Origin: an uncultured Clostridia bacterium
GTDB taxonomy: Bacteria; Bacillota; Clostridia; Oscillospirales; Ruminococcaceae
Direction of reading: 5' to 3'
DNA: 64,000 nucleotides
NCBI GenBank assembly: GCA_947510165.1
Contig: CANNSB010000001.1
Span: 1-64,000, forward strand
This document shows positions 55,888 to 64,000 of the stretch, one piece after another. Each line of letters opens with the position of its first letter. Position 1 is the stretch's first letter. The position numbers were made by a program, and so were the translations under genes. Under the pieces are notes generated by a model. It worked only from the letters and a program-made list of their open reading frames with translations. It ran no database searches and was not told where the DNA came from.

Positions 55888-55910
55888 ATTTGTTATTAAA
55901 GAGGTAAAAT

Positions 55911-56597
55911 ATGATTAGTTTAGTAGGTGTAGATTTAGTTTATGAAAATGGAACTAAAGCTCTTAATAAAATAGATATAGAAATTTCAAAAGGTGAGTTT
56001 GTTTTTATAGTGGGATCTTCTGGTGCTGGAAAAAGTTCTATATTAAAACTTCTTTTGAGAGAAAGCAAAGCAACCCGTGGAGTTGTACGTGTAAATGGGT
56101 TTAATTTAAGTTCTATTAGATCTAAGAAAATAAGTCAATTTAGAAGAACTTTAGGTGTTGTTTTTCAAGATTTTAGACTTATACCTACCTTGAATATATT
56201 TGAAAATGTTGCTTTTGCTTTAAGAGTTATAGGGGAAAAGCAAAAAAATATTAAACAAAAAGTACCTAAAATTTTAAAAGAACTTGGAATATTACATAAA
56301 ATAAAAGCAATGCCGTCACAGCTTTCAGGAGGAGAGCAGCAAAGGGTTGCACTAGCTAGAGCGCTTATAAATGATCCTTCTATAATTATTGCTGATGAAC
56401 CAACTGGAAATATTGATCCAGAACTTTCTGAAGATATAGTTGAACTTTTAAAAAAAATAAATTTAAAAGGAACAACAGTTGTAATGGTTACTCATGAACA
56501 TGAGCTTGTTCATTATTTTGGAGGAAGAGTTCTTAATATAGATAAGGGGTTAGTGGTTTCTGATAGTTATATAGGAGGTAAGAATGAAATCAAATAG
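55911..56597 (+). CDS. ftsE: Cell-division ABC ATPase FtsE
   Basis: 228 aa, ATG with SD AGAGG. Walker A GSSGAGKSS, Q-loop VVFQDFRLIPTLNIFENVAF, signature LSGGEQQRVALARAL, Walker B IIIADEPTGNID, H-loop VTHEHEL. With FtsX it controls a peptidoglycan hydrolase; overlaps ftsX by 14 bases. Confidence 0.95.
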   Translation: MISLVGVDLVYENGTKALNKIDIEISKGEFVFIVGSSGAGKSSILKLLLRESKATRGVVRVNGFNLSSIRSKKISQFRRTLGVVFQDFRLIPTLNIFENVAFALRVIGEKQKNIKQKVPKILKELGILHKIKAMPSQLSGGEQQRVALARALINDPSIIIADEPTGNIDPELSEDIVELLKKINLKGTTVVMVTHEHELVHYFGGRVLNIDKGLVVSDSYIGGKNEIK

Positions 56598-57489
56598 TTT
56601 TTTTTATCTTATAGTTCAAGGTGCTCGAAACTTATGGATGCACAGTCTTATGACTATGGCTTCGATTGCTGTCTTAACAACCTGTTTATTACTGGTAGGC
56701 TTTGCAATATTATTTACAATAAATGTTAATAATATGGTTTCTCATGTCGAAAAACAAAATGAAGTAGTTGTATTTATCAAAGATGGAACTAGCCAGATAG
56801 AGATGGAAGAGATAGGAAATTTTTTAAAACAACATCAACTTATAGATAAAATTGATTTTATATCTAAAGAAAAAGCATTGAAAATAGAAAAAGATAGATT
56901 AGGTGATGAGGCGATTCTTTTAGAAGGTTTAGACAAAGATAATCCTCTACCAGCTTCTTTTAGCATTGTTGTTTCTGATCTTGAAGAGATTGAATCTGTT
57001 GTTGTTGATATAGAACAGTTTAAATATGTTGAAAAGATAAATGTATCAACACAAGTTACAGACACACTTATCTTGATTAGACAGATTGTTCAATCTTCTG
57101 GTGGTGCTGTAGTTATTGCGCTTTTAATAGTCTCTCTTGTAATAATTGCAAATACAATAAGATCTTCTGTTTTTACTAGAAGAAGAGAGATAAGTATTAT
57201 GAAATATGTTGGTGCAACTAATAGTTTTATAAGGTTACCATTTATAATAGAGGGAATATTTATGGGGCTATTATCTGCGGGAATTGCGTTTTTTATAACG
57301 TGGGGTGGATATACAGCATTTATATCTATAGTATCTACATCTACAAATACATGGATAGAAGGCATTGCTACATCTTTATTGTATTTTAAAGACATTATGT
57401 TTTATATACTTTATAGCTATATTTTCTCTGGAGTTATTATAGGAACTTTAGGGAGTGGAATGAGTATAAAAAGCCATCTAAAGGTTTAA
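56584..57489 (+). CDS. ftsX: Cell-division permease FtsX
   Basis: 301 aa, ATG with SD AGGAGG. Cytoplasmic N-terminus GARNLWMHSLMTMASIAVLT with the first span, extracellular loop (~45-165) that would contact the hydrolase, three C-terminal spans, motif TRRREISIMKYVGATNSFIR. Partner of FtsE. Confidence 0.95.
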   Translation: MKSNSFFYLIVQGARNLWMHSLMTMASIAVLTTCLLLVGFAILFTINVNNMVSHVEKQNEVVVFIKDGTSQIEMEEIGNFLKQHQLIDKIDFISKEKALKIEKDRLGDEAILLEGLDKDNPLPASFSIVVSDLEEIESVVVDIEQFKYVEKINVSTQVTDTLILIRQIVQSSGGAVVIALLIVSLVIIANTIRSSVFTRRREISIMKYVGATNSFIRLPFIIEGIFMGLLSAGIAFFITWGGYTAFISIVSTSTNTWIEGIATSLLYFKDIMFYILYSYIFSGVIIGTLGSGMSIKSHLKV

Positions 57490-57510
57490 TCGAAAGGATT
57501 TTTTTATTTT

Positions 57511-58686
57511 ATGAATAATAAGACTTTAAAGAAATGTTCAACTTTTTTATTAATTTTTTCTGTTGTAATATCTAGTTTTGGTGTATCTATTAGTGACTAT
57601 AAATCTGCATTAGCACATCCAATAGGAGAGCTTCAAGATCAGTATGATGGTGTTGAAGAAGCTCAAAAACTTATAGAGTCAAAAATAGTGAAATCAGAAG
57701 AAGAGAAACAATTAGAATTAAAAAAGCAACAAGATATAAATTTTCAAATTTCTAGAATACAGTCTGAGATTGTTCGTTTAGAAAAAGAAATAGATCGAAT
57801 TGAAGATAATATAAAAAAATTAGAACAAGAAATATTGGTTCTCGAAGATGAAATAGAGAGCAAATATGAACTTTATAAACTTAGACTTAAAGCTCATCAT
57901 ATGTCGGGGGATAGTGGGTTTTTAGATATATTATTTAATTCTACTGGACTAGGTGATTTGTTTAGAAGAGTTGAATCTATTGTAAAAATAAAAGATTACG
58001 ATAAAAGACTTATAAAGGATTTAATGGAAACTAAAGAAAAGATTGAATTGTCCAAAAGCAAGATAGAAGATGAAAAAAAATCCATAGAGAGAAATCGAAT
58101 TGAAGTTGAAAAAAATAAAAGATCTTTAGAAGAAGCCTTAAAGCATAGTCAAGAAAATGTAAGTAATATATCTAGAATTCAGGCAGAACATAGATTTTCT
58201 GTAGAACAATTGGAAGCACAAAAGGCGCAGATAGAAAATGAAATATATGAAGCTTTGAAAGAAGCAGACCAAAATATGGATTTTATAGGTGGAGATTGGA
58301 TCTGGCCTGTTCCAGGATATAATTATATATCATCACATTATGGCTGGAGAGATGGATATCTACATAAAGGGACAGATATTGCTGGATCAGGTATTCATGG
58401 AAAGCCAATCGTTGCTATTAATAGTGGAAAAGTAATTAAAGTTGAAAAAAATCATAGACCAGGATATAGTTATGGAATGTATGTTATGGTTGATCATGGA
58501 GGCGGTTATGTTTCGTTGTATGGTCATATGAGTGGGATTGATGTTAATGTGGGAGATTGGGTTAAAAGAGGTCAGCCGATAGGTAAAGTCGGTAATACAG
58601 GATGGTCTACAGGACCACATCTGCATTTAGAAATAAGAGTTAATGGAACGGCTCAAAATCCTATGAATTATATTAAGAGACCTTAA
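57511..58686 (+). CDS. EnvC/PcsB-like M23 peptidoglycan hydrolase
   Basis: 391 aa, ATG with SD GAAAGG. Signal peptide ~1-35. Long coiled coil (~45-255: EEKQLELKKQQDINFQISRI; EIVRLEKEIDRIEDNIKKLE) which FtsX is known to bind in homologues. LytM/M23 domain ~270-385 with zinc ligands in SSHYGWRDGYLHKGTDI and GPHLHLEIRVNG. All catalytic residues are present, so likely an active endopeptidase switched by FtsEX during division. 21 bp after ftsX. Confidence 0.93.
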   Translation: MNNKTLKKCSTFLLIFSVVISSFGVSISDYKSALAHPIGELQDQYDGVEEAQKLIESKIVKSEEEKQLELKKQQDINFQISRIQSEIVRLEKEIDRIEDNIKKLEQEILVLEDEIESKYELYKLRLKAHHMSGDSGFLDILFNSTGLGDLFRRVESIVKIKDYDKRLIKDLMETKEKIELSKSKIEDEKKSIERNRIEVEKNKRSLEEALKHSQENVSNISRIQAEHRFSVEQLEAQKAQIENEIYEALKEADQNMDFIGGDWIWPVPGYNYISSHYGWRDGYLHKGTDIAGSGIHGKPIVAINSGKVIKVEKNHRPGYSYGMYVMVDHGGGYVSLYGHMSGIDVNVGDWVKRGQPIGKVGNTGWSTGPHLHLEIRVNGTAQNPMNYIKRP

Positions 58687-58784
58687 TAATTGGTATCTTT
58701 TTAATCTGACAATATATCCTAGAAATGAAAACAATAATATGATATAATCATCTATCATATTATTGTTTTTTATTGGAGGACTTT

Positions 58785-59978
58785 ATGAATAAAAAAATAT
58801 CAGTTAAAAGTAGTATAATATTAATTTTATTAAGCGTTATTTTAACTACATTTATCTCTATTATTATTAGTATGAATATTTTTAATTTAAAGATTAATAA
58901 TATTAAACTTAAAGAGGGCACATATAGTAAAATATCAGAAGTTTATAATGCGATAGAAGAATATTATGTAGGGGATATAAAAGAAGAAGATATTATAGAG
59001 GGTGCAGCAAGAGGAATGATAGATTCCTTAGGAGATAGATACTCTAATTATATGGATGAATCAGAGGTTGAAAATTATATGAAATCCTCTGATGGCGTTT
59101 TGGTTGGTATAGGAGTTACAGCAAAGGAAAGCAAATCTAATAGTGGAATTGAAGTTATAAGTGTTTTTGAAGGATCTCCAGCATTTGAGAAAGGCATTAA
59201 GAGAGGAGATACTATTGTTTCTGTAAATGGAGATGATATAACTTCTAATAAGTTTGAAGATAATATAAAAAAGATTAGAGGAGAAGTTGGAAGTGAAGTT
59301 AAGCTTACATTTATCCGAGGTGACGAAAATATTGATGTAAGTATTATCAGAAGATCTATAACTATAGAATCTATAAAATATAAGATGATAGATGATATAG
59401 GATATATAAAAATAAGTGAATTTAATAATTCTACTACACAGCAGTTTAAAAATGCATTGAAAGAAATAGAGATTCAAAAAGGAAAAGGAATAATTTTTGA
59501 TGTTAGAGATAACCCAGGAGGAACATTAAAAAGTGTTTCTGCTATGGTTGATATGATTGTTCCAGAAGGGCCAATCGTTATTGCTGAGTACAAGGGTGGA
59601 AAAACAGAAGTTTTAAATGTATCTGATAAAAATGAATTAAATATTCCTATGGTTATTATAACTAATGGAAACAGTGCAAGTGCATCAGAACTATTTACGG
59701 GGGCTTTGCGAGATTATGATAAGGCAATAGTTGTTGGAGAAAAAACTTTTGGAAAAGGAATAATGCAATCTCTTATCCCTTTATCTAAGAAAACAGGGGT
59801 AAATTTAACTACTGCTTATTTTAATCCACCGAAAAGCCCAAATTTTCATGGAAAAGGTATAGAGCCAGACTTTTATATACCTATGCCAGAAGATATGCAG
59901 TCTAGATTTCCTAGTATATCAGATGAAGAGGACATACAATTACAAAAAGCAATTGAAGTTATGAATACGTTAAAATAA
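58785..59978 (+). CDS. ctpA: C-terminal processing protease, S41 family
   Basis: 397 aa from ATG 58785 (GGAGG; an in-frame TTG at 58773 is in the SD). N-terminal membrane anchor (~7-28), PDZ domain (~95-180: GIGVTAKESKSNSGIEVISV), S41 core with VRDNPGGTLKS, catalytic Ser in NGNSASASELFTGALRD, Lys in GEKTFGKGIMQSL. Extracytoplasmic protein processing, often of cell-wall hydrolases or sporulation factors; next to ftsEX-M23 as in many Firmicutes. Confidence 0.93.
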   Translation: MNKKISVKSSIILILLSVILTTFISIIISMNIFNLKINNIKLKEGTYSKISEVYNAIEEYYVGDIKEEDIIEGAARGMIDSLGDRYSNYMDESEVENYMKSSDGVLVGIGVTAKESKSNSGIEVISVFEGSPAFEKGIKRGDTIVSVNGDDITSNKFEDNIKKIRGEVGSEVKLTFIRGDENIDVSIIRRSITIESIKYKMIDDIGYIKISEFNNSTTQQFKNALKEIEIQKGKGIIFDVRDNPGGTLKSVSAMVDMIVPEGPIVIAEYKGGKTEVLNVSDKNELNIPMVIITNGNSASASELFTGALRDYDKAIVVGEKTFGKGIMQSLIPLSKKTGVNLTTAYFNPPKSPNFHGKGIEPDFYIPMPEDMQSRFPSISDEEDIQLQKAIEVMNTLK

Positions 59979-59987
59979 TAAATTAAG

Positions 59988-60050
59988 AATTATACCACTA
60001 AAAAAAACATATTAATTATCTATATTAATATATTTTGGAGTGGTATAATT
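59988..60050 (+). promoter_or_regulatory. Leader hairpin that covers the SD of the next gene
   Basis: AATTATACCACT (59988-59999) and AGTGGTATAATT (60039-60050) are exact complements; the right arm includes part of the SD GGAGTGG and touches the TTG start. An inner repeat ATTAAT...ATTAAT could close the loop. Possible translational control or ctpA terminator. Confidence 0.5.
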
Positions 60051-60869
60051 TTGTTTAGTATTATTGTAAAAAATGAAAATAATTATAAAAAAAATATTTT
60101 AAATAGTATAAAAGAATTTTGTAGAAGGAAAAATTTTTATATAGACAGTATTGATGATAATGGAATAAATTTTTATATTCTACGCATAGAAAATTATAAA
60201 TATGTTGATTGGAAAGAAGTAGAATTTTTTTTAGGAAGGACATTAGGTAAAGTTATTTTTGAAGATAATTTTAATATAACAGAAGAGATAGGTATAGATA
60301 AATTTAATAATTATAGCTATGATAATAAGATTACACAGAATGGAGTTGAATATATATTAAAAAAATTATACACTAATAAAATTAATAATATTATTACACT
60401 TATAGATTTTAGAGGAAGGTTTTTGGATTATGCAGATGTTATTTCAAGATATACTCATAAGTTTAAAATAATAACTAATAGAATAGATTTTTATAGTGAA
60501 TTTTCTGAAAAGACGGCTTATAATTATGGAAATTCTGTAATTGTTACATCTATAGTTAATAATTTAGATGAAAACACTTTAATTATCTGTCCAGATTGTG
60601 ATTCTTATAAATTTTCAGAAACTTTGGATATACCCATTATTGGGTCTGGAAATACAAAACAAAATTTAATTTATTCAAATTTTCAAAATGATGAAATTAA
60701 ATATATAGAAGATTATATACCTAAAGGGATAGATATACATACATTTAAATCTGCTCTATATAGCTGTTGTAATATCAAATCTATAGGAGATTATATACCA
60801 GAATACTGTTATATATCTGGAAAAAGAGTATTGATAGATGATATTTTTTTAAAAATATTTAACTCTTGA
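60051..60869 (+). CDS. Conserved-type hypothetical protein (YtxC-like in size)
   Basis: 272 aa from TTG 60051 (SD GGAGTGG 7 nt before). Soluble, Asn/Ile/Tyr-rich, no signal. ~20-70 looks like a small alpha/beta unit (IKEFCRRKNFYIDSIDDNGI), ~85-115 KITQNGVEYILKKLYTNKIN, ~118-210 a possible Rossmann-type region (IITLIDFRGRFLDYADVISR, VIVTSIVNNLDENTLIICPD), C-terminal Cys-containing LYSCCNIKSIGDYIPEYCYI. Members of the YtxC sporulation family have similar length but I see no decisive motif. Function unknown. Confidence 0.5.
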   Translation: MFSIIVKNENNYKKNILNSIKEFCRRKNFYIDSIDDNGINFYILRIENYKYVDWKEVEFFLGRTLGKVIFEDNFNITEEIGIDKFNNYSYDNKITQNGVEYILKKLYTNKINNIITLIDFRGRFLDYADVISRYTHKFKIITNRIDFYSEFSEKTAYNYGNSVIVTSIVNNLDENTLIICPDCDSYKFSETLDIPIIGSGNTKQNLIYSNFQNDEIKYIEDYIPKGIDIHTFKSALYSCCNIKSIGDYIPEYCYISGKRVLIDDIFLKIFNS

Positions 60870-60929
60870 CAATATGTGCATAGATTTAATATAATTAAGT
60901 TTAATATAATATTTTTAGGAGGTTAGACA

Positions 60930-61406
60930 TTGGCTAATAAAAAAGTTATTTTGACTGATGAGGGTCTTAAAAAACTTGAAAAAGAATTAGAACAACTAAA
61001 GACTGTTAAAAGGAAAGAGGTTGCAGAAAAGATAAAAGTTGCTTTATCTTTTGGAGATCTTTCTGAAAATAGTGAATATGATGAAGCGAAAAATGAGCAG
61101 GCTATGGTTGAAGCAAGGATAATGCAATTAGATTCTTTACTAAAAAATGTTAAAGTATTGGATGAATCTCAGTTAAACACAGAGTCCATAAATATAGGTT
61201 GTAAGATACTTCTTAAAGATATTGAAGAAAATGCAGAAGTTAATTATCATTTGGTAGGATCAACTGAAACAGATCCTATCAACGGAAGAATTTCTGATGA
61301 ATCCCCTGTAGGCAAAGCGTTATTGACACATAAAGTTGGAGATATAGTTGAAATAGAAACTCCTGGTGGAATCTCCTCTTTTGAAGTTTTAAATATATCA
61401 AAATAA
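60930..61406 (+). CDS. greA: Transcription elongation factor GreA
   Basis: 158 aa from TTG 60930 (SD AGGAGG). Coiled-coil hairpin with [40 protein letters not shown] (tip acidic residues that enter the RNA polymerase channel), FKBP-like C-terminus with [20 protein letters not shown]. Rescues backtracked polymerase. Own terminator before lysS. Confidence 0.97.
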   Translation: MANKKVILTDEGLKKLEKELEQLKTVKRKEVAEKIKVALSFGDLSENSEYDEAKNEQAMVEARIMQLDSLLKNVKVLDESQLNTESINIGCKILLKDIEENAEVNYHLVGSTETDPINGRISDESPVGKALLTHKVGDIVEIETPGGISSFEVLNISK

Positions 61407-61408
61407 AT

Positions 61409-61455
61409 CTTTAATAATAATGCGGGCTGAAAAGCTCGCATTATTATTAAAGATA
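61409..61455 (+). terminator. Terminator after greA
   Basis: TCTTTAATAATAATGCG / CGCATTATTATTAAAGA long stem with inner GC pair and TGAAAA loop region. Confidence 0.85.
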
Positions 61456-61496
61456 ATAAACAATTAATATTAATTGATATTTAGGAGAGTATAAAT

Positions 61497-62987
61497 ATGC
61501 AAGAAATAAAAAGTGATATAACAGATATAGAGGAAGTTGAACAAACAAAAGTTAGAAAAGAAAAACTTGATTATTTAAAAAATAATGGAAAAGATCCTTT
61601 TTCTATCTCTAAATATAATGTATCTAACTATTCAAAAGATATAATAGAAAATTTTGATGAATATAACGAAAAAATTGTAAGTATAGCAGGAAGAATTGTT
61701 AATTGTAGAGAGATGGGAAAAGCAAGTTTTATAAATATACTAGATAGTGTAGGAAAAATTCAGGGATATGTTAGACAGGATAGAGTTGGAGAAGATAGTT
61801 ATCAAGATTTTAAGAAATTTGATATAGGGGATATAATAGGTTTAAAAGGAGAAATTTTTAAAACAAAAAAAGGAGAAATTTCTGTAAAAGCAGATGAAAT
61901 AGTTTTGTTATCTAAATCACTTCTACCTCTTCCAGAAAAATTTCATGGTCTAAAAGATACAGATATGAGATATAGACAAAGATATGTGGATCTAATAGTT
62001 AATGAAGGGGTTAAAGATACTTTTTATAAAAGAAGTCATATAATAAAAGAGATGAGGAGATTTCTTGATAATTTAGGATTTATAGAGGTGGAAACTCCAA
62101 TTCTTCATACTATTGCTGGAGGAGCTGCTGCAAAGCCGTTTAAGACTCATCATAATGCACTAAGTATGGATATTTTTATGAGAATTGCTCCTGAATTACA
62201 TCTTAAAAGGCTAATAGTTGGTGGTTTTGATAAAGTTTATGAAGTTGGAAGAGTTTTTAGAAATGAAGGAATTTCTATAAAACATAATCCAGAATTCACC
62301 ATATTAGAGCTCTATCAAGCTTATAGTGATTATGAAGATATAATGAATTTAACAGAAAATTTGATACGATATGTTTGTGAAAAAGTTTTAAAAAGTAGTA
62401 AAATTAATTATCAAGGAATAGAGATAGATTTTTCTAAACCTTTTGAAAGAATAACTATGGTTGATTCTGTAAAAAAATATTCTGATGTGGACTTTAAGGA
62501 AATTGATACATTGGAAGAAGCTAGAAAAATCGCTAAAAATCATAATATAACCTTTGAAAAATATCATCAAAAGGGCGATATTTTAAATTTATTTTTTGAA
62601 AAATATGTTGAAGAAAAATTGATACAACCAACATTCTTGACAGAACAGCCTGTAGAGCTCTCTCCTTTATCAAAAAGAAAACAAGATGATCCAGAATATA
62701 CAGAAAGATTTGAGCTATTTATAATAGGTAGAGAGCATGCAAACGCGTTTTCCGAATTAAATGATCCTATTGATCAAAAAGAAAGATTTGAAAAACAAGT
62801 TGAACTTAAGAGCATAGGGAATGAAGAAGCAAATGATATGGATGATGATTTTATAACTTCTTTAGAGTATGGATTGCCACCAACAGGGGGACTTGGAATA
62901 GGTGTTGATAGGCTTGTTATGCTTCTTACAGATAGTTTATCTATTAGAGATGTTTTGCTTTTTCCAACTATGAAACCAAAAAACTAG
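61497..62987 (+). CDS. lysS: Lysyl-tRNA synthetase, class II
   Basis: 496 aa, ATG with SD AGGAGAG. OB-fold anticodon domain (~60-170: [20 protein letters not shown]), class II motif 1 around [20 protein letters not shown], motif 2 [20 protein letters not shown], motif 3 [18 protein letters not shown]. Complete. No T-box-like leader is seen in the 90 bp before it. Confidence 0.97.
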   Translation: MQEIKSDITDIEEVEQTKVRKEKLDYLKNNGKDPFSISKYNVSNYSKDIIENFDEYNEKIVSIAGRIVNCREMGKASFINILDSVGKIQGYVRQDRVGEDSYQDFKKFDIGDIIGLKGEIFKTKKGEISVKADEIVLLSKSLLPLPEKFHGLKDTDMRYRQRYVDLIVNEGVKDTFYKRSHIIKEMRRFLDNLGFIEVETPILHTIAGGAAAKPFKTHHNALSMDIFMRIAPELHLKRLIVGGFDKVYEVGRVFRNEGISIKHNPEFTILELYQAYSDYEDIMNLTENLIRYVCEKVLKSSKINYQGIEIDFSKPFERITMVDSVKKYSDVDFKEIDTLEEARKIAKNHNITFEKYHQKGDILNLFFEKYVEEKLIQPTFLTEQPVELSPLSKRKQDDPEYTERFELFIIGREHANAFSELNDPIDQKERFEKQVELKSIGNEEANDMDDDFITSLEYGLPPTGGLGIGVDRLVMLLTDSLSIRDVLLFPTMKPKN

Positions 62988-62996
62988 GTGAATTTG

Positions 62997-63647
62997 ATGG
63001 AAAATAAGCTTACTTATCATTGTTTTAAAGATAAGGTTGGAAATTTTTTTTATCATTATAAATGGATAGTAATGATTTGTATAATATCCATCTCTATAAT
63101 TAGTATTCTTATTTTTAATTTTTTTAATAGACCATCTTATGATTTAACAGTTTTGATGGTTGGGAATTATTCTTTTTTGTCTGAATATGACAAGATAAAT
63201 CAAGTTTTAAAAGAATATGCAGATGACTATAATCAAGATGGAGAAATTTTAATAGAATTAGTTCCTTTTACAATACAAGATGAGGAAAATTCAGAAAATC
63301 CATATTCTAATACACTTAATCTATCTAAACTAATGGCAAATTTAACATTGTCTACAGCTGTTGTTTATATTATTGATGATTATGTTTATGAATCTATAGG
63401 AACTGATGGTGCTTTTGTTAATTTAGAATTAGAATATGGTGATATTCTTGGGATTAAAAATGATAAATTTAATATAGAAAATACTGAATTTATAAAAAAA
63501 TTAAATCTGCAAAATTTTCCAAAAGACTTTTCTATACTAATAAGGAATATAGAAGACTTTTCTGATAAAAATAAAGAAAAAGTTATTTTAAATTATAATA
63601 ATTCTAAAAACTTTGTAAATAATATAATAACTAATACTTATAAATAA
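62997..63647 (+). CDS. Membrane-anchored hypothetical protein
   Basis: 216 aa from ATG 62997 with AGGTGA (an in-frame TTG at 62988 directly after the lysS stop is less well placed). One membrane span at ~20-42 (IVMICIISISIISILIFNFF), then an extracytoplasmic part with LTVLMVGNYSFLSEYDKINQ, SKLMANLTLSTAVVYIIDDY, FPKDFSILIRN. The pattern of short strands and acidic helices recalls the extracellular part of small clostridial 'YitT-neighbour' type proteins, but no family can be named. 21 bp before the lemA gene. Confidence 0.5.
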   Translation: MENKLTYHCFKDKVGNFFYHYKWIVMICIISISIISILIFNFFNRPSYDLTVLMVGNYSFLSEYDKINQVLKEYADDYNQDGEILIELVPFTIQDEENSENPYSNTLNLSKLMANLTLSTAVVYIIDDYVYESIGTDGAFVNLELEYGDILGIKNDKFNIENTEFIKKLNLQNFPKDFSILIRNIEDFSDKNKEKVILNYNNSKNFVNNIITNTYK

Positions 63648-63667
63648 TAGAAAGGAGGAACTATAAA

Positions 63668-64000
63668 ATGAAATCTAAAAAATCTTTTTATATAATAATG
63701 GGATCTATTATCGTTATTATTATTGCTATTTCTTTCATTTGGTTTGGATCTTATAACAAAATTGTAAAGTCAGATATTGTAGTTGATGAAGCATATAGTA
63801 ATATCCAGACACAGCTACAAAGGCGTATAGACTTGATCCCTAACTTAGTGGAAACTGTTAAGGGGTTTGCTTCACAAGAGAAAGAAGTTATAAAATCTGT
63901 TAGTGATGCAAGGGCAGCTATGATGGGTGCAAAAACTATTGAAGATAGTGCACAAGCTTCTAGCCAAGTTTCCTCGGCTTTAGGTCGACTTTTTTCGATC
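63668..64000 (+). CDS. lemA: LemA family protein, partial
   Basis: First 111 residues, cut by the window end. ATG with SD AAAGGAGG. N-terminal membrane span (MKSKKSFYIIMGSIIVIIIA) then the LemA core: YNKIVKSDIVVDEAYSNIQT, QLQRRIDLIPNLVETVKGFA, SQEKEVIKSVSDARAAMMGA. LemA proteins are membrane-anchored helical-bundle proteins of unclear function, often paired with a TPM-domain or M48 protease gene, which may lie to the right. Confidence 0.93.
   Translation, partial: MKSKKSFYIIMGSIIVIIIAISFIWFGSYNKIVKSDIVVDEAYSNIQTQLQRRIDLIPNLVETVKGFASQEKEVIKSVSDARAAMMGAKTIEDSAQASSQVSSALGRLFSI

Noticed and set aside
61456..61496. T-box leader before lysS
   Set aside because: Only ~40 bases lie between the greA terminator and lysS, too short for a T-box, and no specifier hairpin is seen.

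Overview
The window reads as chromosomal DNA of a very A+T-rich, endospore-forming, Gram-positive Clostridia-type bacterium. The grounds are low G+C throughout, strong AGGAGG-type ribosome binding sites with many TTG/GTG starts, HrcA/CIRCE heat-shock control, SPOCS (DUF3794) spore-coat type proteins, an AbrB/SpoVT-like regulator, FtsEX with an M23 hydrolase, and cell-wall sorting signals of NPxTG type. I cannot name the genus.

Layout. 1-5322 is probably one end of an integrated element: a thioester-domain adhesin (cut by the window edge), a CAP-domain surface protein, small orphan genes, a convergent type I toxin-antitoxin-like locus (2400-2745), and a tyrosine integrase with a frameshift. 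It ends at a 3' fragment of tRNA-Gln (5276-5322) that looks like an attachment site. 5730-15290 is an accessory region: three intact members and one remnant of an unrecognised paralogous family, each intact copy behind a near-perfect palindrome; a secreted ricin-like lectin protein; a QueD-family enzyme; and a minus-strand operon of a secreted ~200 aa protein, two identical lipoproteins (perfect 956 bp tandem duplication) and an ABC exporter, which looks like a secreted-toxin/immunity or peptide-sensing unit. 15300-19060 is a haem/iron uptake operon (binding protein, permease, ATPase, HugZ-like protein) behind a palindromic operator, followed by an acetyltransferase gene.

19168-34283 is a surface and spore-surface region: coiled-coil protein, Big_2 protein, a lipoprotein whose only well-placed start is ATA, a cohesin-like secreted protein, four SPOCS proteins (one a 1243 aa fusion to beta-propeller, GEVED, Ig-like and DUF11 modules), two cysteine-rich carboxypeptidase-regulatory-like proteins, a secreted GH63 glycosidase and a Cna-B type protein, the last two with NPxTG sorting signals.

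From 34.5 kb on the content is mostly housekeeping: glyoxalase, thioredoxin-fold protein, deoxynucleotide synthesis (nrdI-nrdE-nrdF plus a free-standing ATP-cone gene; thyA-folA), groES-groEL, tmcAL divergent from ackA, hrcA-grpE-dnaK-dnaJ, guaA, a 2-hydroxyacid dehydrogenase, an AbrB-type regulator, cdaR-like-ftsE-ftsX-M23-ctpA, greA-lysS, and the start of a lemA gene. Transcription units are separated by long, often perfect, A+T-rich hairpin terminators; two of them reach into the coding ends of both convergent genes and give those genes the same last residues.
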